From: Amycolatopsis alba DSM 44262 | GTDB taxonomy: Bacteria > Actinomycetota > Actinomycetes > Mycobacteriales > Pseudonocardiaceae | Assembly (NCBI RefSeq): GCF_000384215.1 | Contig: NZ_KB913032.1 | Coordinates: 2,745,665-2,809,664 of the forward strand | Direction: 5' to 3' | DNA length: 64,000 nucleotides | In this document: piece by piece, positions 9,065 through 16,615 of the stretch | Numbering within the stretch: position 1 is the first letter of the stretch | Layout: the number at the start of each line of letters is the position of its first letter | Program-made: the position numbers and the translations under genes | Notes under the pieces: model-generated | The model's database searches: none | Seen by the model: the letters and a program-made list of their open reading frames with translations, nothing else | What the model was told of the DNA's origin: nothing

Positions 9065-9669
9065 TGCGGGTGCTGCCCTATGGGGCGCGTGCGGCCATGG
9101 TCGACTTCGACGACCCGTCGGAGGTGCTCGGGCTGCACGCGTCACTGGAGCGGGACCCGCCGGACGGCGTCGTCGAACTGGTCCCGGCCGCGCGGACCCT
9201 GCTCATCCGGTTCGACCCTGGCCGGACCCATCACGACCGGCTCACCGGTGACGTCCTCGACCGGTCCACAATGGACGTCGTGCCGCGCGAAGCCGCCGAG
9301 ATCGTCGTACCGGTGCGCTACGACGGCCCCGATCTCGCCGACGTCGCCGCCACCACCGGCATGTCGGCGGAAGCGGTCGTCCGGCGGCACGAGGACGGCA
9401 CCTACGTCTCGGCCTTCTGCGGCTTCGCACCGGGTTTCGCGTATCTCACCGGCCTCGACCCCGCGCTGCACCTGCCACGCCGGACGAGCCCGCGCACTCG
9501 GGTGCCCGCCGGTTCGGTCGCGATCGCGGGCGAGTACACGGCGGTGTACCCGAACGCCTCACCCGGCGGCTGGCAGCTGATCGGACGGACCACGCTGACG
9601 GTGTGGGATGTCGACCGCGAACCGCCCAATCTGCTCGCGCCCGGTACGCGGATCCGGTTCACTTCATGA
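9061..9669 (+). CDS. pxpB: 5-oxoprolinase subunit B (allophanate hydrolase subunit 1 family)
   Basis: 202-aa protein of the KipI/AHS1 family. FCGFAPGFAYLTGL and the PRRTSPRTRVPAGSVAIAG stretch are diagnostic. Starts at 9061 and 9064 are adjacent in ATGATG; 9061 gives the ATGA overlap typical of this operon. The stop TGA (9667-9669) overlaps the pxpC start by 4 bp. It acts with PxpC as the biotin-independent oxoprolinase partner of PxpA. KipI-type sporulation control is less likely because pxpA is adjacent. Confidence 0.92.
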   Translation: MMRVLPYGARAAMVDFDDPSEVLGLHASLERDPPDGVVELVPAARTLLIRFDPGRTHHDRLTGDVLDRSTMDVVPREAAEIVVPVRYDGPDLADVAATTGMSAEAVVRRHEDGTYVSAFCGFAPGFAYLTGLDPALHLPRRTSPRTRVPAGSVAIAGEYTAVYPNASPGGWQLIGRTTLTVWDVDREPPNLLAPGTRIRFTS

Positions 9670-10523
9670 CCGCGAAGATCGAAGTGGTCCGCCCCGGCGT
9701 CTTCGCCACCGTGCAGGACCTCGGACGGCCCGGCCTGGCCGCGATCGGCGTCGGCCGGTCCGGCGCCGCCGACCGCGGTTCGCTGCGGCTGGCGAACCGG
9801 CTGGTCGGGAACCCCGAGAGCCACGCGGCCCTGGAAGTCGTGCTGGGCGGCCTCGTCCTGCGGTTCTCGGCCCCGGCGACCGTCGCCGTCACCGGCGCGC
9901 CCTGCGCGATCACCGCCGGCGGCCGCGCGATGGGCCCGCACACCCCGATCTCGGTCGGCCCCGGCGACGAACTCGTTCTCGGCATGGCTTCCCAGGGTTT
10001 GCGGTGCTATGTCGCCGTTCGTGGCGGCGTCGACGTCCCTCCGGTACTGGGCGCGCGGGCGACCGACACCCTGGGCAAACTCGGCCCGCCAGTGCTTTCG
10101 GCCGGGATGACCTTGCCGGTGGGGCATCCGGCGCTGGCTCACCCCGGCGTGGATCTCGCTCCTCGTGCCCCGCTGCCCGACGTCCCGGTTCTGCGGGTCA
10201 CTCCGGGGCCACGGGTCCCGTGGTTCGCCCCAGGCGCACTGTCCACTTTGGTCTCCTCCGGTTACGTCGCCACCTCCGACGTCGACCGGGTGGGCGTGCG
10301 GCTCGAAGGCCCCGTGCTGTCGCGGGCGCGGGACGGCGAGTTACCGCCCGAGGCCGCCGTGCCGGGCGCGTTGCAGGTTCCTCCTTCGGGGCAGCCGATC
10401 CTGTTCCTCGCCGACCATCCGGTGACCGGGGGCTATCCGGTGATCGCGGTCGTGGAGGAGGCGGATCTGGATCTGGCCGCTCAGCTGCGGCCGGGGCAGC
10501 GGGTGCTTTTCCGGCGTCGATGA
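9666..10523 (+). CDS. pxpC: 5-oxoprolinase subunit C (biotin-dependent carboxylase-like)
   Basis: 285-aa protein of the KipA/AHS2 family. TVQDLGRPGLAAIGVGRSGAAD near the N-terminus (residues about 13-34), YVAVRGGVDVPPVLGARATD in the middle and FLADHPVTGGYPVIA near the end are family landmarks. ATGA overlap with pxpB. Its TGA lies in the left arm of a terminator-like hairpin, so it ends the operon that starts with the MFS gene at 6226. Confidence 0.92.
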   Translation: MTAKIEVVRPGVFATVQDLGRPGLAAIGVGRSGAADRGSLRLANRLVGNPESHAALEVVLGGLVLRFSAPATVAVTGAPCAITAGGRAMGPHTPISVGPGDELVLGMASQGLRCYVAVRGGVDVPPVLGARATDTLGKLGPPVLSAGMTLPVGHPALAHPGVDLAPRAPLPDVPVLRVTPGPRVPWFAPGALSTLVSSGYVATSDVDRVGVRLEGPVLSRARDGELPPEAAVPGALQVPPSGQPILFLADHPVTGGYPVIAVVEEADLDLAAQLRPGQRVLFRRR

Positions 10524-10550
10524 TGTCCCGAGCGCCACGCTCGAGACATC
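10522..10550 (+). terminator. Hairpin at the end of the pxp operon
   Basis: GATGTCCCGAGCG (10522-10534) pairs with CGCTCGAGACATC (10538-10550) with one mismatch and a 3-nt loop. It starts inside the pxpC stop codon. No U-tract follows, which is normal for actinobacterial terminators. Confidence 0.6.
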
Positions 10551-10591
10551 GAGCGTCCCAGGCGAGGCGCACGAGACACTCGAATCGCCAC

Positions 10592-11212
10592 TCACGACCC
10601 CGAGACCCGCAAAGTGATGTTCAGCCGCCCCGCCAACCCCAGCCCCGGATCCGCGGTCCCCGGCGACACCCTGGGCACCCCGTGGAAGGCCAGCCGCGAC
10701 TCCCCGCCGAACACGAACAGGTCTCCCGACCGCAGATCCACGTCCGTATAGGGCCGCCCGCGATCCGACGTGTTCCCGAACCGGAAAACGCACGCGTCCC
10801 CGAGGCTCAGCGACACGACGGGCTCCAGCGAGTCCTCGTCCTTGTCCTGGTGCATCCCCATCTTCGCGGCGGAGTCGTAGAAGTTCACCAGCGCGATGTC
10901 CGGCTCATACGACGAAGAACCGCAGGCGTCAAGAACGGCACGCCGCCCGAGATCACCCAGCCAGGCAGGAAACGGGAGCACCGGGGAGCCGTCGTCGGTC
11001 ACCTTCGAGTAGCGGTACGGGCGCCAATGCCAGCCGAGACAGACCGTCCGCACCGACATGACACCACCGTTCGGCAACCTCGTCTGCCGATACCCGCGCC
11101 AGCCGCGGCAGGCTTCGACCAGACGGCGTTGCTCGTCGAAGCCGAGCCAGTCGGGCACATGTACGGCACCGGGCGCGACTTCGGCACGCGGGCGAGGGAT
11201 CAGCGCGTCCAC
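10592..11212 (-). CDS. alkB: AlkB-type 2-oxoglutarate/Fe(II) dioxygenase
   Basis: 206-aa oxidative demethylase for N-alkylated bases. The iron ligands are visible as His121 and Asp123 in MHQDKDE and His177 in AFHGVPR. 2-oxoglutarate-binding arginines are Arg196 and Arg202 in GRLNITLR. The frame opens to 11374, but GTG at 11212 gives the normal AlkB length and overlaps a small upstream ORF by 13 bp, which suggests coupling. It is convergent with pxpC. Confidence 0.88.
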   Translation of the reverse strand: MDALIPRPRAEVAPGAVHVPDWLGFDEQRRLVEACRGWRGYRQTRLPNGGVMSVRTVCLGWHWRPYRYSKVTDDGSPVLPFPAWLGDLGRRAVLDACGSSSYEPDIALVNFYDSAAKMGMHQDKDEDSLEPVVSLSLGDACVFRFGNTSDRGRPYTDVDLRSGDLFVFGGESRLAFHGVPRVSPGTADPGLGLAGRLNITLRVSGS

Positions 11213-11364
11213 AGGTCGAGTTTGCCAGGGCGCGCGCCGATGATCCGGTGGCCCCGCACCAGGACACCGGCCGAGGTGAGCCGTCGCAGCACGCGCTCGA
11301 CGAAACGCGGGCGAGACGGGGCGTCCTTGACTGTCACGGCGGAAAAGGTGCCATAACCGGCCAC
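11200..11364 (-). CDS. Small ORF coupled to alkB, 54 aa
   Basis: Reading GTG at 11364, preceded by AAAGGTGG about 6 bp upstream, gives a 54-aa basic protein containing FVERVLRRLTSAGVLVRGHR and ending LDLWTR. The central part looks like a helix-turn-helix or winged-helix fragment. Its stop overlaps the alkB start by 13 bp. Third codon positions are GC-rich in this frame, and using it explains why the alkB frame would otherwise carry a long non-homologous N-terminus. I recognise no family. It may be a small regulator or accessory of AlkB, or the remains of a longer gene. Confidence 0.5.
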   Translation of the reverse strand: MAGYGTFSAVTVKDAPSRPRFVERVLRRLTSAGVLVRGHRIIGARPGKLDLWTR

Positions 11365-11422
11365 CGGAAACCACCTTTGAGATTACTCCGATCGGCGGGT
11401 TGACCGCAGCGCGTACGCCCGG

Positions 11423-12481
11423 TTACCGCGCGAATTCGACCACGGTCACCCCGGCCTTGGCAGGCACCGGGTCGTTCATCGCGGCCAGCACGGCGGGGAC
11501 GTCGTCGAGGCCGACCCGGTTGCCGATCATGCCTTCGAGATCGATTCCGGCGGTCTCCACCACCCGCAGCATCTCGGGGTACTCGTGCGCCTGCAGCCCG
11601 TGGATGCCGACGATCTCCAGTTCCCCGCCGATCACCCGGTGCATCGGGATCGGCGCGACGCCCTGCGCGGGCGGCATCAGCCCGGCCTGGACGTGCCGTC
11701 CCCGTTTCCGGAGGCTGCCGATCGAGGCCGCGCAGGTGGACGGCGAGCCGAGGCAGTCGAGGGAGACGTGCGCGCCGCCGCCGGTCAGGTCGCGGACGTG
11801 CGCCGCGACGGCCTCGTGCCCGTCGAAAACGGAAGGATCGACGGACAACACCGCGCCCATCCGCACAGCCAGCGCCCTGGCCTCCGGCGACGGATCGACG
11901 GCGACGACAGAAGCACCCGCCGCGACGGCCAGCAGGATCGACGAGACGCCGACGCCGCCACAGCCGTAGACCGCGACCCAGCGACCGGGCCGGACGCCGC
12001 CCTGGCGCAGCACGGCCCGGAACGCCGTCCCGAACCGGCAGCCCAGCGCCGCCGCCCCGGCCGAGGACAGCGTGTCCGGCAGCGCCACGAGGTTGACCTC
12101 GGCGTTTTCGATGGCGACGTACTCGGCGAACGAGCCCCAGTGGGTCGCACCCGGCTGGAACTCGCGGTCGCAGATCTGCTGGTCACCGGCCACGCACTGG
12201 TCGCAGGTACCGCAGGCGCAGACGAACGGCACGGTCACCCTGTCACCCGCCGACCAGCCGCGGACGCCCTCGCCGAGCGACGCGATCCGGCCGGCGAGTT
12301 CGTGCCCGGCGACGTGCGGCAGCCTCACCGACGTGTCGTGCCCCTGCCAGGAGTGCCAGTCGCTGCGGCACACCCCGGTCGCGTCGACGGCGATCACCAC
12401 CCCGCCCGGCGGCGCGGACGGATCCGGCACCTCGCGTACCTCGGGCAGCACACCGAACTCCTCGAAGACGACCGCCCGCAC
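11423..12481 (-). CDS. Zinc-dependent alcohol dehydrogenase family protein
   Basis: Medium-chain NAD(P)-dependent dehydrogenase, 352 aa. Catalytic-zinc ligands are Cys38 (GVCRSDWH) and His60-Glu61 (GHE). Structural-zinc cysteines 90, 93, 96 and 104 lie in CACGTCDQC and QQIC. The Rossmann motif is YGCGGVGVSS. The frame is open much further upstream, but GTG at 12481 follows TTAGGAG by 7 bp and matches the family N-terminus RAVVFEEFG. It begins 8 bp after the stop of the HTH gene upstream, so the two form a unit. The substrate is unknown. Confidence 0.9.
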   Translation of the reverse strand: MRAVVFEEFGVLPEVREVPDPSAPPGGVVIAVDATGVCRSDWHSWQGHDTSVRLPHVAGHELAGRIASLGEGVRGWSAGDRVTVPFVCACGTCDQCVAGDQQICDREFQPGATHWGSFAEYVAIENAEVNLVALPDTLSSAGAAALGCRFGTAFRAVLRQGGVRPGRWVAVYGCGGVGVSSILLAVAAGASVVAVDPSPEARALAVRMGAVLSVDPSVFDGHEAVAAHVRDLTGGGAHVSLDCLGSPSTCAASIGSLRKRGRHVQAGLMPPAQGVAPIPMHRVIGGELEIVGIHGLQAHEYPEMLRVVETAGIDLEGMIGNRVGLDDVPAVLAAMNDPVPAKAGVTVVEFAR

Positions 12482-12489
12482 CCGCGCTC

Positions 12490-12870
12490 CTAAGTTCCCG
12501 TGTCGCGGCCTCGCTGCATCACCAGGCCCTCGCCGGGCACCGTACACCGGCCCGCCCGCCCCCGCGGCGGCCCGAGGAGCCTCGAAAGGGACTCCGGCGG
12601 CACCCCGAGGATCTCCTCGAGATTCTTGAGCACCAGCAGGGATTCCGGCCGTTCGGGACGACATCGGCCGGACTGCCAATGGCTCAGTGTCGCGAGGCTG
12701 ACCGAGCACCCCCTGCCCCGCAGCCGATATCGGATCCGGTCGAGACCGAGACCCCTCGCCCTGATCGCCGCCCTGAGGGCGTCCGCGAAGGGCCCCGTCT
12801 CCAGCAGTCGCCTGAGTTCACGCCCTTCCGCCACCCCCCGGTCGATGGTGTGTGTCCGCTGACCGGTCAT
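12490..12870 (-). CDS. XRE-like helix-turn-helix protein
   Basis: 126-aa protein. GLGLDRIRYRLRGRGCSVSL and ATLSHWQSGRCRPERPESL form a helix-turn-helix of the kind common in actinobacterial XRE regulators. Those relatives are often more than 250 aa, so this one is short and ends soon after the DNA-binding part. ATG at 12870 is 9 bp after AAGG; ATG at 12876 is also possible. It is directly upstream of the alcohol dehydrogenase gene and may regulate it. Confidence 0.7.
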   Translation of the reverse strand: MTGQRTHTIDRGVAEGRELRRLLETGPFADALRAAIRARGLGLDRIRYRLRGRGCSVSLATLSHWQSGRCRPERPESLLVLKNLEEILGVPPESLSRLLGPPRGRAGRCTVPGEGLVMQRGRDTGT

Positions 12871-13060
12871 TGTCATCGCCTTCGCACGCTCGCTAGCCAC
12901 CCGGATAGCGCAGCCTAGGCGGGGGAACACATGATCGGAAGGGCCTTAGATCACCTATCCGCCCGGCATGCGGGTGACGGGCACGAGGCCCGAATTATGC
13001 AGAGACGTAGGGAAAATTCCCACCGCGCGGCCCGGCCGAAACGTGTCCACAGTGGACTTC

Positions 13061-13744
13061 TCAGCGCAGCGCGACCGACAGCGCCTGCGCGATCTCCTTG
13101 CCGATCGCGTGTGTCGCCGCGTCCGGCGGCGAGCCGACCTTGACCACCATCGGGCCGCCGAACGGCTGGCGCTCGACGACCTCGATCCGCTCGCCGAGGC
13201 CGATCGAGTGCTCGGTGAGGTAGCGCAGGAGTTCCGGGTCGGTGTCCCAGACGCGCACGATCTCGCCGACCGCGCCGGGCGGGAGGTCGTCGAGGATGCG
13301 CATCGGCATCTCCTCGACGCTGCCGTCGGGGGCGGGGATGGGATCGCCGTGCGGGTCGCGCACCGGGTTGCCGAGTTTCGCCGCGATCCGCTCGACGAGC
13401 CTGTCCGACACCGCGTGTTCGAGCGCGTCGGCCTCGGCGTGCACCTCGTCCCAGGTGTAGCCGAGTTCGGACACCAGGTAGGTCTCGATCAGCCGGTGAC
13501 GGCGGAGCACCGAGCGGGCGAGCTGCCTGCCTTCGGTGGTCAGCTCGATGCCGCGGTACGGGACGTGTGCGACCAGCCCCAGCTGGGACAGCTTGGTGAC
13601 CATGCCGGACGCCGAGGACGGGCTGACCTCCAGCCGCCCGGCCAGTGACGTGTTGGTGACGGCCTCACCGCGCTCCACCAGCCCGTAGATCACGCGGACG
13701 TAGTCCTCCACCGACGACGACCTGCGGTTCGCCCCTTCACCCAT
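13061..13744 (-). CDS. mntR: Metal-dependent regulator of the DtxR family, MntR/SirR type
   Basis: 227-aa manganese-type repressor. The N-terminal winged helix SLAGRLEVSPSSASGMVTKL is followed by the metal-binding dimerisation domain (RRHRLIETYLVSELGY, DEVHAEADALEHAVSDRL) and a C-terminal FeoA-like SH3 domain. The segment NPVRDPHGDPIPAPDG closely resembles M. tuberculosis MntR (Rv2788) from memory, more than IdeR. No transporter gene is next to it, so its targets lie elsewhere. Confidence 0.85.
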   Translation of the reverse strand: MGEGANRRSSSVEDYVRVIYGLVERGEAVTNTSLAGRLEVSPSSASGMVTKLSQLGLVAHVPYRGIELTTEGRQLARSVLRRHRLIETYLVSELGYTWDEVHAEADALEHAVSDRLVERIAAKLGNPVRDPHGDPIPAPDGSVEEMPMRILDDLPPGAVGEIVRVWDTDPELLRYLTEHSIGLGERIEVVERQPFGGPMVVKVGSPPDAATHAIGKEIAQALSVALR

Positions 13745-13779
13745 GCGTGCGAGTTTACGGCTTGCCGCTCGGCCGCGGC

Positions 13780-14229
13780 TCACCCAGCGTGCGGTCGCCA
13801 GCGGTACCGGATCCAGCCGGGGACGGGGTCGGCGCCGAGCTGGGCGTAGAACGCCTCGCCCTTCTCGTTGCCCTCCTGCATGTCCCATTCGACGCGGCCG
13901 GGGGTCCGCGCGCTCAGCTCGTCGAGCAGCTCCCGCCCGAGGCCGAACCGGCGGTGGTCCGGGCGCACGAAGAGGTCGTCGAGCCAGATCCCCGGCCTGG
14001 CCTCCCAGGTGGAGAAGTTCCAGCTGCAGAAGGCGAAGCCCGCGACCTCGTCCGGCCGCTCCGGCGGGGTCGCGAGCAGCACCCATGCCTTCGGATCGGG
14101 TCCGAAGAGGAACCCGGCCATCTCCTGGCGGTCCAGCTTCAGATCGTGTTTGTCCTCATAGACCGCGTGCTCCTCGATGAGCGCGCAGATCTCCTCGATG
14201 TCGCCCGCGACGGCGTCCCGTACCGGCAT
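13780..14229 (-). CDS. GNAT family N-acetyltransferase
   Basis: 149-aa single-domain acetyltransferase. The acetyl-CoA-binding motif A is DLFVRPDHRRFGLGRELL (about residues 85-102). ICALIEEHAVYEDKHD near the start and AFYAQLGADPVPGWIRYRW at the end resemble diamine/spermidine-type GNATs. It starts 5 bp after the stop of the amidohydrolase gene and is probably cotranscribed with it. The acceptor is unknown; a polyamine is one option. Confidence 0.85.
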   Translation of the reverse strand: MPVRDAVAGDIEEICALIEEHAVYEDKHDLKLDRQEMAGFLFGPDPKAWVLLATPPERPDEVAGFAFCSWNFSTWEARPGIWLDDLFVRPDHRRFGLGRELLDELSARTPGRVEWDMQEGNEKGEAFYAQLGADPVPGWIRYRWRPHAG

Positions 14230-14234
14230 CAGTC

Positions 14235-15824
14235 TCAGCTCCGTTCGTAGACGAGGTCGCCGCCGACGGCGGTGGCGGCGACCTTGATCGAATCCAAAGT
14301 GGACTCGTCGGTCGGGTCGGCCGAGAGGACGGCGAAGTCCGCGAGCTTGCCGACCTCCAGCGTGCCCAGGTCCTTCTCGGCGAAAGCGGCATAAGCGGAG
14401 CCGTGGGTGTACGCGCGCAGGGCTTCGGCGGGCGTGAGCCGCTCATCGGGACCCAGCACGACACCGGACGCGGTCTTCCGCCGCACCATGTCGGCCAGCG
14501 CGAGCAGCGGCGCGCCTTCGACGACGGGACGGTCCGAGCTGGCGGGGAGCACACATCCCGCGTCGAGCAGGCTCTTGAGCCGATAGCACCACGGCTCACG
14601 TTCGGGGCCGAGCGCGGCGCGCATGCCGTCGCCGATCTCGTTGACGAACCGGCCCTGCGGCGAAGCGATCAGCCCCAGCGACGCCAGCCGCTTCAGCTCT
14701 TCGGGCCGCAGCACCGCGCAGTGCTCGATGCGGTGCCGGTGATCGGGCCGCGGGTCGGCCTTCAGGGCGGCTTCGTAGGCGTCGAGGACGACGGTGATCG
14801 CGCGGTCGCCGATGGCGTGGGTCGCGATCTGCCAGCCCGCCTTGTGCGCGGCGGCGATCGTCCGCGCGATCTCGTCCTCGGGCACCTGGAAGTAGCCGAC
14901 GTTGTCCGGTTCGCCGGCGAACGGCTCGTGCATCGCGCAGGTCCGGCCGATCAGCGAGCCGTCGGCGAACAGCTTCATCGCGCCGATCCGCAGCCATTCG
15001 TCGCCGAATCCGGTGCGCATCCCCAGGTCAAGACCGAAGCCCGCTCCGGCGTCGAGGTCGTGCAGCACGCTCGCCGCGACCATCACCGTGCTCCGCACCC
15101 GCAGCACCCCGCGGTCGCGCGCGACCTGGTAGGCGGCAAGTTCGGCGGGGGTCTCCCCCACGAGCCCCCCGCCGATCCCGGCCTCCTGGACACTCGTGAT
15201 CCCCTCGGCCAGGTACCGCTCGCTCGCCCGGTCCAGCCCGCGCACGACCCGCTCGACCGGCGTCGGATAGGTCAGCGGCCGCAGCAGGAGCTGGGCCTGC
15301 TCGCGCAGCAGACCGGTCGGCGAGCCGTCCTCGTCGCGGACGACGTCACCGCCCACCGGAACGTTCCCCAGGTCCAGCTGTTCCAGCACCGCCGAGTTGA
15401 CCACGGTCATATGCCCGGAGGTGTGCTTGAGCCGGACGAGGCGCCCCGGCGCCGCGCGATCGAGCCCCTGCCGCGTCGGATGGCCGCCCACGAGCTTGTT
15501 CTGGTCGTAACCGCTGCCGATGATCCACTCGCCCGGCGGGGTTTCGGCCGCGCGCCGCGCGACGGCGTCGTACACCTCGTCCACGCTGCGGCAATCCGAC
15601 AGGGCGACGTCGTCGAGCGCCATGCCGAACCAGGCCATGTGGTTGTGCGCGTCGTGGAAACCGGGCACCACCACCGAGCCACCCAGGTCGACCCGCTTCC
15701 GTGCGGAAAGAGCGGCGGCATCGTCGCCCAAAGCGACTATCCGTCCGTTCAGCACCGCAAGCGCTACGGATTCCTCTGTTCCGGCGAGGAACCGGGCGTT
15801 CTCGTAAACCGTGTCGACCCACAT
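14235..15824 (-). CDS. Amidohydrolase, YtcJ-like
   Basis: 529-aa metal-dependent hydrolase of the amidohydrolase_3 group. GFHDAHNH (His60 and His62) is the first metal-binding pair. KLFADGSLIGR, ATHAIGDRAI and DHRHRIEHCAVL give the further His/Asp sites. Residues 1-50 and the final 60 form the beta-sandwich typical of the family. It is separated by 47 bp from the divergent enoyl-CoA hydratase gene. The substrate is unknown. Confidence 0.88.
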   Translation of the reverse strand: MWVDTVYENARFLAGTEESVALAVLNGRIVALGDDAAALSARKRVDLGGSVVVPGFHDAHNHMAWFGMALDDVALSDCRSVDEVYDAVARRAAETPPGEWIIGSGYDQNKLVGGHPTRQGLDRAAPGRLVRLKHTSGHMTVVNSAVLEQLDLGNVPVGGDVVRDEDGSPTGLLREQAQLLLRPLTYPTPVERVVRGLDRASERYLAEGITSVQEAGIGGGLVGETPAELAAYQVARDRGVLRVRSTVMVAASVLHDLDAGAGFGLDLGMRTGFGDEWLRIGAMKLFADGSLIGRTCAMHEPFAGEPDNVGYFQVPEDEIARTIAAAHKAGWQIATHAIGDRAITVVLDAYEAALKADPRPDHRHRIEHCAVLRPEELKRLASLGLIASPQGRFVNEIGDGMRAALGPEREPWCYRLKSLLDAGCVLPASSDRPVVEGAPLLALADMVRRKTASGVVLGPDERLTPAEALRAYTHGSAYAAFAEKDLGTLEVGKLADFAVLSADPTDESTLDSIKVAATAVGGDLVYERS

Positions 15825-15830
15825 GGTTTC

Positions 15831-15857
15831 GACCCTATCGATCGATCGATCGGTCGT
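15831..15857. promoter_or_regulatory. ATCG repeat and candidate operator in a divergent promoter
   Basis: Four tandem copies of ATCG (15837-15852) sit within a nearly palindromic segment running from CGACC to GGTCG. The whole divergent intergenic space is only 47 bp. A TetR gene is the third gene of the rightward operon and could act here. Confidence 0.4.
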
Positions 15858-15871
15858 CTAGGCTCGGCGTC

Positions 15872-16615
15872 ATGAGCACCGTGGACTACGCACTCGACGA
15901 CGGAATCGCTGTGATCTGGCTGAACCGCCCCGAACGGCTCAACGCGGTGGTCGCCGAACTGGTCGACGACCTGCTGGAGGCGCTCGACGCGGCCGCCAGG
16001 TCGGACGCGCGGGCCGTGGTGCTCGCCGGCCGGGGACGCGCTTTCTGCGCCGGTCACGACCTCAAGGAGCCCACCCCCGAGGGTGATTCACGCCCGCGAC
16101 TCGACCGGCTACAGGACGTGACGCGCCGCCTGCGCGGGCTCCGCCAGCCGGTCATCGCCGCGGTCCACGGGTACGCGATCGGCGCGGGCGCCGAGTTCGC
16201 GATGGGCTGCGACCTGATCCTCGCCGCCGAAGACGCGGTGTTCGCCTTCCCCGAGGTCTCGCTGGGGCTGAGCGTCACAGGGGCGGCGTCGCGGTTGCTG
16301 CCGCTGCTGGTCGGTCCGCTGAAGGCCAAGGAACTCCTGCTGCTGGGCGAACGCGTGAGCGGCACCCAGGCGTACAAGCTGGGCCTGGTCAACGCCGCCC
16401 TGCCCGCCGACGACCTGATGGACACCGCGCTCGACTGGGCGGCCAAGATCGCCGCTCATCCGGCGGCCGCGGCCACGATGGCCAAACGCGCCCTCGACTC
16501 CGGCATCGACAGCTCGCTCGACGCCGCACTCGAACTGGAGGTCAGCCACGCGCTGATCACCGAGCACTCCGCCGAGGTCGCCGCCTCGGCCGAAGCGTTC
16601 CGGAGCCGGACGTGA
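15872..16615 (+). CDS. Enoyl-CoA hydratase/isomerase family protein
   Basis: 247-aa crotonase-fold protein. GRGRAFCAGHDLKE forms the first half of the oxyanion hole, and AAVHGYAIGAGAEFAMGCDL carries the second half. FAFPEVSLGLSVTGAASRLL follows as in hydratases; the usual second catalytic Glu is present in PEVSLG. ATG at 15872 starts directly at the family N-terminus. Its TGA overlaps the following acyl-CoA synthetase start (GTGA). It probably acts in beta-oxidation of the acyl-CoA made by its neighbour. Confidence 0.9.
   Translation: MSTVDYALDDGIAVIWLNRPERLNAVVAELVDDLLEALDAAARSDARAVVLAGRGRAFCAGHDLKEPTPEGDSRPRLDRLQDVTRRLRGLRQPVIAAVHGYAIGAGAEFAMGCDLILAAEDAVFAFPEVSLGLSVTGAASRLLPLLVGPLKAKELLLLGERVSGTQAYKLGLVNAALPADDLMDTALDWAAKIAAHPAAAATMAKRALDSGIDSSLDAALELEVSHALITEHSAEVAASAEAFRSRT

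Noticed and set aside
13045..13057. DnaA box cluster or replication origin from TGTCCACA-like sequences.
   Set aside because: The sites are scattered, palindromic and mostly in genes; dnaA, dnaN and a box cluster are absent.
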